Below, piece after piece: positions 5,936-11,349 of a stretch of DNA of 13,529 nt. The notes beneath the pieces are model-generated. The model was not told the DNA's origin. It ran no database searches and saw only the letters and a list, made by a program, of their open reading frames with translations. Numbering within the stretch: the stretch's first letter is position 1; each line of letters begins with the position of its first letter. Position numbers and translations under genes: made by a program. Origin of the DNA: Anaerolineae bacterium (GTDB taxonomy: Bacteria > Chloroflexota > Anaerolineae > JAADDB01). The stretch is taken from positions 1-13,529 of the forward strand of contig WGAA01000258.1 in the NCBI GenBank assembly GCA_015489285.1, given 5' to 3'.

Positions 5936-7387
5936 ATGAAGGTGTATCGATTGCCACGTTGGGCTTTGGCCGTAAGCCTTCTCCTGATCGCTGCCCTCGC
6001 GCTGGGAGCGTGCGCTCAGCAGACACCGCAGGTCGTTACCAAGGAGGTGGAGAAGGTCGTCAAGGAGACGGTCGTTGTCACCCAGGTTGTGGAAAAGGTG
6101 GTGACGAAAGAAGTGGAGAAGGTGGTGACGAAGGAGGTCGTCGTCACCCCCACGCCGAAACCCGAGGAGAAGAAGTTGGAGATCTTCCACTGGTGGACGG
6201 CCGGAGGGGAACGTGAGGCCGCCGACGCCATGTTCCGGGTGTTCAAGGAGAAGTACCCCGATGTGGAAATCATAGAGAACCCGGTTGCCGGCGGCGGTGG
6301 GGTCAGCCATCGCGTCGTCCTCCAGGCCCGTCTTTCCGCCGGATTGCCCCCCGATACCTGGCAAACCCTGGGAGGGGCTGAGTTGAAGTCGTACGTGGAT
6401 GGGGGATACCTGGAGCCGTTGGACGATCTCTACGCGGAGCTGAAGTACAAGGACGTCATCCCCCAGCCCCTGTACAACGCGGTCACCATTAACGGGCATC
6501 CGTATGTGGTCCCCCTGAACATGCACATTCAGAACATCCTGTACTACAATAAGAAGCTCTTCGACGAGCTGGGACTGAAACCGCCGACCACATACGACGA
6601 ACTCGTGGCCGCGGCCAAGGCCATCAAGGATGCCAAACCCAAGATGTCACCGTTGGGACTGGGTACAAAGGAGAAGTGGGAAGCGGCCTTCCTCTTCGAC
6701 AGCATCCTGCTGGAGGAGGGTGGGCCCGAGTACTACGTCAAGCTCTACAAGGGCGAAATCGACGTCAAAACGGACCCCACGTATAAGAAGGCCCTGGAGA
6801 AGTTGCAAGCCCTTCTACCCTATGTGTACCCCTATCACTCCAACCTGACATGGGATGAATCCTGCGGCCTCCTCGTGTCCGGTGATTCGGCCATGGTCAT
6901 CATGGGCACGTGGGCCATCGGCTACTTCAAGAGCCGTGGGTGGACTCCGGGCGAGGACTTCGGCGCGGTCACCTTCCCCCAGAAGCCCGAACGGATTCTC
7001 CTCTTCCATCCCGATACGTATGGGAAGGCGAAGAACGCGCCCCATCCCCAGACGGTTATGCTCTGGTTGAAGACGGTTGCGTCGCCGGACCTGCAGATTC
7101 CGACGGACGTCATCCAGGGCGGCCTATTCGCCCGCTTGGATATCGACCCCAAGGAATTCCCCGATCCCATCCGTCAGGAACTGCAGACGTACGTGCGCAA
7201 CAACCCGCAGAAGCTGATCCTGGACCAGCACGGGAGCATTGCGCCCTTCAGCTTCACCCAGGCCTATTGGGATGCGGTGGCCGCCTTCATCGCGGACCCG
7301 AATGTGGATTCCACCCTCTCCACCGTGTCCGACCTCTTCCAGATTTACGATGTAAAGACCGAGGCCGCGTGGTATCAGTGGCCATAA
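5936..7387 (+). CDS. Glucose-type sugar-binding lipoprotein of a CUT1 ABC importer (GtsA-like)
   Basis: The 483-residue protein has a lipoprotein signal ending LALGAC (Cys26). A low-complexity linker (33-71) of V-V-T-K-E-V-E-K units and a TPTPKPEEKK spacer lead into an extracellular solute-binding domain (family 1). The domain begins EIFHWWTAGGER and continues with NPVAGGGGVSHR, the LNMHIQNILYYNKK segment and, near the end, GGLFARLDIDP. From memory, this layout closely follows glucose/mannose-binding proteins such as Thermus TtGBP and Pseudomonas GtsA, so glucose or a similar monosaccharide is the likely ligand. The protein would be tethered to the outside of the membrane and deliver sugar to the two permeases encoded downstream. 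A strong AAGGAGGGTGAG ribosome site sets the start. Its promoter faces the sensor operon, so control by that regulator is plausible but unproven. Confidence 0.9.
   Translation: MKVYRLPRWALAVSLLLIAALALGACAQQTPQVVTKEVEKVVKETVVVTQVVEKVVTKEVEKVVTKEVVVTPTPKPEEKKLEIFHWWTAGGEREAADAMFRVFKEKYPDVEIIENPVAGGGGVSHRVVLQARLSAGLPPDTWQTLGGAELKSYVDGGYLEPLDDLYAELKYKDVIPQPLYNAVTINGHPYVVPLNMHIQNILYYNKKLFDELGLKPPTTYDELVAAAKAIKDAKPKMSPLGLGTKEKWEAAFLFDSILLEEGGPEYYVKLYKGEIDVKTDPTYKKALEKLQALLPYVYPYHSNLTWDESCGLLVSGDSAMVIMGTWAIGYFKSRGWTPGEDFGAVTFPQKPERILLFHPDTYGKAKNAPHPQTVMLWLKTVASPDLQIPTDVIQGGLFARLDIDPKEFPDPIRQELQTYVRNNPQKLILDQHGSIAPFSFTQAYWDAVAAFIADPNVDSTLSTVSDLFQIYDVKTEAAWYQWP
6032..6148 (+). repeat. Coding repeat for the valine/lysine/glutamate linker
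   Basis: Codons 33-71 of the binding lipoprotein encode imperfect repeats of VVTKEVEKVV, the last two units (residues 55-67) being nearly identical in DNA as well. The pattern is amphipathic and probably forms an extended or helical stalk between the lipid anchor and the ligand-binding domain. Similar stalks are familiar in Chloroflexota solute-binding lipoproteins. Confidence 0.75.
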
Positions 7388-7396
7388 ACCGGCACC

Positions 7397-7430
7397 TCGG
7401 GGGGACAGGGAGCACTCCCTGTCCCCCCGA
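7397..7430 (+). promoter_or_regulatory. 16-bp perfect hairpin between binding-protein and permease genes
   Basis: TCGGGGGGACAGGGAG (7397-7412), CA, then the exact complement to 7430. It lies 9 bp after the stop of the binding-protein gene and 24 bp before the permease start. No T-run follows, so it is less likely a full terminator. An mRNA-stabilising or partial-readthrough hairpin is more likely, which would give more binding protein than permease, as described for malE-malF-type operons. Confidence 0.6.
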
Positions 7431-7454
7431 AACTTCTTCGAGGTGTGCGCGAGC

Positions 7455-8375
7455 ATGGAACGAGTAAGGCGTTGGCAGCGAAAATGGCGTCGTTTGACGT
7501 GGGGAGATGTAATTTCGACGGCCATCTTTTTGTTGCCCTTGTTGATCTTCCTTGTCGTCCTCTACGGGATGCTGGTGTGGACGTTCTACGTCTCCATGGC
7601 TAACTGGAAGGGGACCGCGCCGAATTACACGTTCGTGGGGCTGAAGTGGTACAAGCTCATGTTCAGCCTCGACCGCTTCTGGGTCGATGTGCGAAATAAC
7701 CTGAAGTGGATGATTCTGGGCGTTATTCCGACCACGTTCGTGGCCTTGCTCCTGGCCTACCTTCTGGAAATCGGATCGATACCCGGCACGGAAACGTATA
7801 TCCGGACCCTCATACTCTATCCTGTGGCCATGTCCTTCGTCGTCACGGGCACGATATGGTCCTGGATGTATCAACCCGATAAGGGGGTATTCAACACGAT
7901 ACTCCGGGCCCTGGGTCTGGATTTCCTCACAGGACGCTTTACCACAGATCCCGCTACCGCAACTTACTGGTTGATACTGATCTTTATCTGGCAGTATTTG
8001 GGATTTGCCGTCATCATCCTGCAATCCTCTTTCCGCACGGCTGAGCTTCAGGAGATGATAGAGGCGGCGACCGTGGATGGCGCCGGTCGATTGCGCATTC
8101 TGTTCAGCATCATCGTCCCCAATATTCGTGGCGGGATGCTTATTCTCATCTCCCTGCTGTTGATATCTGCCCTGAAGGTATTCGATATCGTTTACGTCGT
8201 TACGTTCGGTGGGCCCGGGTATTCCACCGATGTTCTGGCGTTCTTCATGTTTATAGCCACGTTCCAGCAGCACCTCGTGGCTTTGGGGGCAGGACTCGGA
8301 GTTATCATCTTTCTCATGGCGTTTGTCGTGGTCATTCCCTACACCATATACGCTTTCAGGAAGTGGTTTGAATGA
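7455..8375 (+). CDS. CUT1 sugar ABC permease, GtsB/MalF-like
   Basis: The 306-residue protein has about six membrane segments and the ABC permease EAA loop (EMIEAATVDGAGRLRILFSI, 200-219, followed by IVP) that docks the ATPase. The segments TLILYPVAMSFVVTGTIWSW and GGPGYSTDVLAFFM are typical of the glucose-type GtsB branch. It should form a heterodimeric channel with the next gene product for sugar import. The ATG at 7455 has a GAGGTG ribosome site about 10 bp upstream. A GTG at 7443 is in frame but lies within that site, so it is rejected. The stop overlaps the next start by 4 bp (ATGA), which implies translational coupling. No importer ATPase gene follows in the operon. Confidence 0.9.
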   Translation: MERVRRWQRKWRRLTWGDVISTAIFLLPLLIFLVVLYGMLVWTFYVSMANWKGTAPNYTFVGLKWYKLMFSLDRFWVDVRNNLKWMILGVIPTTFVALLLAYLLEIGSIPGTETYIRTLILYPVAMSFVVTGTIWSWMYQPDKGVFNTILRALGLDFLTGRFTTDPATATYWLILIFIWQYLGFAVIILQSSFRTAELQEMIEAATVDGAGRLRILFSIIVPNIRGGMLILISLLLISALKVFDIVYVVTFGGPGYSTDVLAFFMFIATFQQHLVALGAGLGVIIFLMAFVVVIPYTIYAFRKWFE

Positions 8376-9196
8376 AAAGACGAACGAGTACCATCACCGT
8401 ATTGGTTCTTCTCACACTGATTGTGTTGTCGGTAGCCTATTTGCTGCCGATTTATGTCATGCTGGTGGCGTCGTTGAAGACGCCGCTGGAGATTAGCCAG
8501 CGGCGCTATTTGATTCCCAGCGGCCATCTCCAGTTCAAGAATTATGTCCAGGCTTTCCAGTTGGTCCGCTCTGCGCTGATAAACTCCAGCATTATTTCCT
8601 TCTCCGTGACGCTCCTGGCCGCGTTTCTGGGAGGGCTCGGCGGCTATTGGCTCAGCCGCTCCCGCTCCACCTTCGCTAAGGTCCTCTTCATCCTCGTGGG
8701 TATTGCCCTGTATCTCCCGTATCAGGTGGTCCTCATCCCCCTCGTTCAGGTGATGGCACGCACGAAGCTGGCGTTGACCCATTTGGGGCTTATCCTCAGC
8801 TATTTGATCTTGAACATGCCTCTGGCTTCTGTACTCATGGGCACGTTTTTCCTGGGGATGCCCCGGGAGTTGGAAGAGGCGGCGGAGGTGGATGGGGCGA
8901 ACAAGTTGCAGACGTTTTTCTACGTGATTACGCCTATGGCCTTGCCCGCATACGCATCGACGGCCATCATCATTTTCACTCAGGTGTGGAATGAGTTCCT
9001 CTTGGCCCTGACCCTCTCCACACCGCAGACGACCACCATCCAGGTCAAGCTGGCAGAGGTCAAGGGAAGTTTCGTGGCCCTGTATAACATTCAAATGGCG
9101 GCTGCTCTTATTAGCGTCTTCATCCCCCTCGTTTTCTTCGTCGCGCTGGGCCGCTACTTCATTCGCGGCATTCTGGCCGGCGCCCTAAAGGGATAA
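8372..9196 (+). CDS. CUT1 sugar ABC permease, GtsC/MalG-like
   Basis: The 274-residue protein has an N-terminal membrane segment (about 9-33), the S-L-K-T-P-L-E motif just after it, and an EAA loop ELEEAAEVDGANKLQTFFYV (167-186) followed by ITP. This is the standard second permease of carbohydrate (CUT1) importers, and it pairs with the preceding gene product in the cytoplasmic membrane. The gene overlaps its predecessor by 4 bp. It is the last gene of the plus operon; the next gene converges on it after 94 bp. No MalK/MsmK-type ATPase is encoded here, so the importer presumably shares one encoded elsewhere. Confidence 0.9.
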   Translation: MKRRTSTITVLVLLTLIVLSVAYLLPIYVMLVASLKTPLEISQRRYLIPSGHLQFKNYVQAFQLVRSALINSSIISFSVTLLAAFLGGLGGYWLSRSRSTFAKVLFILVGIALYLPYQVVLIPLVQVMARTKLALTHLGLILSYLILNMPLASVLMGTFFLGMPRELEEAAEVDGANKLQTFFYVITPMALPAYASTAIIIFTQVWNEFLLALTLSTPQTTTIQVKLAEVKGSFVALYNIQMAAALISVFIPLVFFVALGRYFIRGILAGALKG

Positions 9197-9197
9197 C

Positions 9198-9211
9198 CGG
9201 CAGAGGTGCCG
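9198..9211 (+). terminator. Short hairpin after the importer operon
   Basis: CGGCA, GAGG, TGCCG forms a 5-bp stem with a 4-nt loop directly after the permease stop at 9196. It is short and lacks a T-run. It is the only stem seen close to this operon's end, so it is listed as a weak terminator candidate. Confidence 0.25.
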
Positions 9212-9290
9212 AGCCCTCGGCCGCGTTCTCCATGCACGTGACATCCGCCGGGCATTGTCGGTTGCCGGCTGGACAGCCCCTGGGTCCCCG

Positions 9291-10193
9291 TCACGCGTTC
9301 TTCTGAGCCAGTTCGATGAGAGTGGGGCCAATGCGGATGAGCCCGGTTTCGGTGATTTCGCAGACGTGGATCCGGGTGTCGTGCCCGGTGAGGCGGCAGC
9401 CATCGATGCGGAACAGGCGAATCATTTCACCGATGGGCAGGTGGTAGAGTTTCTGTTTGTAGGAGGAGGTAATCACGTCCTTGTAAAAGACCATGGTCCC
9501 GTCCATGATGTGGGCAACGGCATATCCCCCTGCGGCCTCCGCGGACATTTCCTCGTGGCTGGAACGTTTCTGGGAGACGAGGAGGCCCGTCTGGTGCCAC
9601 TTTTTGAGGAAGTTGTAAATCCGACGCACGACGGTGCGGGCCGCCATCTCCTTGTGTTCGAAGAGGCCGGTCACCGAGTCCACGATGGTGTGCCGCACGT
9701 GATAGGTCCTGATGACGTGGGCCAGGGTGGCCAGCAGGGAGGGAAGATCCTCCTGTAGGCGGTTGTGGGTGGCCACGTCAATGAAGACGATGTTCTCGTC
9801 CACCGCGCTTTCCGCGATGCCCAGGGCTTTCGCCCGTTCACGCATGCCCATGGCCACGAAGATGGCCGGGGATTCCACGGTAATGAAGGCCACCCCTTCC
9901 CCGCGCCCGGCCTGTGTCAGGGCGTACTGTTCGACCATGAGGCTCTTCCCTGTGTCCGCTACCCCGGTGACGTTCATCACACTGTAGCGGGGGATCCCCC
10001 CAAGGGGCACCCGACGGGGTTTTTCCCCTTCCCACTTGACGGTGAAGAAGAGGTTGTCCAGTCCCTCGATGCCCGTGGGGACGCCTTCGAGTCGGGGGGC
10101 CTGGGCGCGGGCCTCGCCAAAGCGCAGGATGCTTTCTTCCAGCACCTGGGGACCACGGCGTTCCGGTTCGAAGAAATATTCCTCCTGGCTCAT
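9291..10193 (-). CDS. KaiC-like RecA-superfamily ATPase (thermophile KaiC-domain family)
   Basis: The 300-residue protein has a single KaiC-type domain. It opens with VPTGIEGLDNLFF, then Walker A GVADTGKS (77-84), the catalytic-glutamate strand FITVESP (E107) and Walker B HTIVDSV (168-174). It is much shorter than the two-domain clock protein KaiC, and no kaiA or kaiB is present, so a circadian role is not implied. As I recall, it best fits the thermophile-restricted KaiC family represented by AF_0795 (TIGR03878). Members of that family sit next to a small regulator of the kind encoded upstream here at 11154-10540. A strong GGAGGAGGG ribosome site precedes the ATG by 6 bp. The likely role is ATP-dependent signalling or regulation; the target is unknown. 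Confidence 0.8.
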   Translation of the reverse strand: MSQEEYFFEPERRGPQVLEESILRFGEARAQAPRLEGVPTGIEGLDNLFFTVKWEGEKPRRVPLGGIPRYSVMNVTGVADTGKSLMVEQYALTQAGRGEGVAFITVESPAIFVAMGMRERAKALGIAESAVDENIVFIDVATHNRLQEDLPSLLATLAHVIRTYHVRHTIVDSVTGLFEHKEMAARTVVRRIYNFLKKWHQTGLLVSQKRSSHEEMSAEAAGGYAVAHIMDGTMVFYKDVITSSYKQKLYHLPIGEMIRLFRIDGCRLTGHDTRIHVCEITETGLIRIGPTLIELAQKNA

Positions 10194-10266
10194 GAGCTAC
10201 CCTCCTCCATGAAAAGCTTGGCGTCGTCGGTTGAGAACGTCGGCGCTGCAGGCGCAGCCTGACGTG

Positions 10267-10295
10267 ATGACGTGATTCGTAATGCGTGATGCGTA
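10267..10295 (+). repeat. Heptamer tandem repeat, cluster 1
   Basis: ATGACGTG is followed by ATTCGTA, ATGCGTG and ATGCGTA. These are three consecutive 7-mers of the form AT(T/G)CGT(A/G), preceded by an 8-base relative. Confidence 0.55.
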
Positions 10296-10351
10296 AGTTG
10301 GGCGAGGGGGCTGGCGCGGTAGGGTCAACCTTGTCCCCACGCCATCCCTTT

Positions 10352-10379
10352 AATCGTTCATCGTCAATCGTTAATCGTC
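10352..10379 (+). repeat. Heptamer tandem repeat, cluster 2
   Basis: AATCGTT, CATCGTC, AATCGTT and AATCGTC are four consecutive 7-mers of the form (A/C)ATCGT(T/C), related to cluster 1 by the shared TCGT core. Confidence 0.6.
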
Positions 10380-10432
10380 GTCTTCCCGCCAGACGCCTCA
10401 TCGTCACGCCAAAACGGTTTCCACGCCAGTCG

Positions 10433-10461
10433 GTTACTCGTTACTCTGTTACTCGTTACTC
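10433..10461 (+). repeat. Heptamer tandem repeat, cluster 3
   Basis: GTTACTC occurs four times exactly, as two adjacent pairs separated by a single T. The unit resembles the short tandemly repeated heptamers described in cyanobacterial intergenic DNA. Confidence 0.75.
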
Positions 10462-10484
10462 ACGATGAACCGGGCGGTTTATGG

Positions 10485-10523
10485 TCCAGGCTTCCGAAGT
10501 CGCGCAGACTTCGGAAGCCTGGA
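10485..10523 (-). terminator. 17-bp perfect hairpin downstream of the HTH regulator gene
   Basis: TCCAGGCTTCCGAAGTC (10485-10501), the loop GCGCA, then the exact complement (10507-10523). It begins 17 bp after the regulator stop. There is no T-run on the minus strand, so it may be a non-canonical terminator, a 3'-end stabiliser or a copy of a dispersed palindromic repeat. Confidence 0.5.
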
Positions 10524-10539
10524 TGGACGTTGGGCAAAA

Positions 10540-11154
10540 TTAGGATTCGGCTGCGCGTTTGAGTTCCCGGAGCAGTTCGGCCGGGTTGGCCACACTTTCC
10601 GGTAGCTTGGGTACGACCTCGCTTGCGGGTTTCCCTTCGATTTCCAGCCCTTTGAGTAAGGCACCGATTTCCTCTCGGGTGAGGGGGAATTTGGAGCCAC
10701 GGATGCGCCAGAGGACTTCGATGGGCCAGGCCACTTCCAGGATCTCCATCACATCCTGGAAGACGGCTTCCAGGAAGCTGATGCTCTCGTTCCCCTGTTT
10801 GATCTCCTGGTAGGCCCACTTGGCCAGTCCCCCTGCAACGTGCACCTTCATTTCCTTGTGCTGGAGCTCGTCCGAGAGTTTGGCCTTTGTGGCTTCCACA
10901 TCCGCCCGCAGGATGTTGCGAACGGTTTGCTCCGTGATCCCCAACTCCTGAGCGATTTGGGCGGGGGACATGTCGTAATCGGTGCTGAGGACTACGGCAT
11001 AGGCCGCTTCCAACAGGCTGGGAATCCAGGTGAGGTTGCGGTAATGAATGATCTTGCGCGGTCCACCGGCCAATTCGAGGGCTTTCAAGAAAACTCGGAT
11101 GGCCATCGGATCGGGATGAATTTCCTGTATTTCACCGGCACCCAGAATGACCAT
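10540..11154 (-). CDS. HTH regulatory protein of the KaiC-neighbour type
   Basis: The 204-residue protein has a clear helix-turn-helix at about 62-85 (DMSPAQIAQELGITEQTVRN) inside a region starting HYRNLTWIPSLLEAAY. An acidic, helical C-terminal half (about 90-204) shows no recognisable catalytic motif. From memory it fits the probable regulatory domain that occurs beside thermophile KaiC-like ATPases (TIGR03879, near_KaiC_dom). The partner ATPase is the next gene in the same direction, 346 bp on. AAGGAGGTGAG lies 3 bp upstream of the ATG, a near-perfect ribosome site. The first residues (MVILGAGEIQEI) suggest a short beta segment. It presumably binds DNA; the neighbouring oxidoreductase gene is a candidate target. 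The family assignment needs a profile search; the HTH itself is clear. Confidence 0.75.
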   Translation of the reverse strand: MVILGAGEIQEIHPDPMAIRVFLKALELAGGPRKIIHYRNLTWIPSLLEAAYAVVLSTDYDMSPAQIAQELGITEQTVRNILRADVEATKAKLSDELQHKEMKVHVAGGLAKWAYQEIKQGNESISFLEAVFQDVMEILEVAWPIEVLWRIRGSKFPLTREEIGALLKGLEIEGKPASEVVPKLPESVANPAELLRELKRAAES

Positions 11155-11233
11155 TTTCTCACCTCCTTGTGCTTTCCTCTCTCTTGTTGGATACAGAACG
11201 AATCGGCGTTTTTGTCACTCGTGTTCCGAATGT

Positions 11234-11271
11234 ATCATAACCCGCGACGTGTTAGAATTCCCCTAGAGGAA
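11234..11271 (-). promoter_or_regulatory. Candidate promoter and operator of the HTH regulator gene
   Basis: The minus strand has TATGAT (11234-11239) as -10, about 80 bp upstream of the start codon. No -35 consensus is present. Instead, a near-palindrome TTCCCCTAGAGGAA (11258-11271, one mismatched pair around CTAG) covers that position, as expected for an activator-dependent or repressed promoter. Confidence 0.4.
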
Positions 11272-11312
11272 CGTTGGGAATATGTTAGAGTTGGGATGGG
11301 TGCCGGTAGGAG

Positions 11313-11342
11313 CGTAGGGACGCGCACCTGCGCGTCCCTACG
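11313..11342 (-). terminator. 13-bp perfect hairpin downstream of the oxidoreductase gene
   Basis: CGTAGGGACGCGC (11313-11325), the loop ACCT, then the exact complement (11330-11342), ending 7 bp past the stop codon at 11350. The stem is very stable but has no T-run. Palindromes with GTAGGG/CCCTAC ends are frequent as dispersed intergenic repeats in Chloroflexota and cyanobacteria, so it may be one of those as well as a transcript end. Confidence 0.5.
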
Positions 11343-11349
11343 GGTGAGG

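Larger units (their letters stand above)
10194..10539. other. Repeat-bearing intergenic region
   Basis: This 346-bp gap has no supportable gene. It contains three clusters of heptamer-like tandem repeats (10267-10295, 10352-10379, 10433-10461), a small GCTGC/GCAGC stem (10245-10258) and a perfect 17-bp hairpin (10485-10523). The KaiC-like gene must either be read through from the regulator gene or use a promoter hidden here; none was recognised. Confidence 0.7.

Noticed and set aside
7443..7454. GTG start for the first CUT1 permease
   Set aside because: The GTG is part of the GAGGTG that serves as ribosome site for ATG 7455, and nothing suitable lies upstream of it.
9291..10193. A circadian-clock KaiC gene
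   Set aside because: It has a single domain of 300 residues, with no kaiA or kaiB and a different partner gene, so the clock role is not supported.
10267..10461. A CRISPR-like array
   Set aside because: Units are only 7 bp, adjacent and without spacers, and no cas genes are present.
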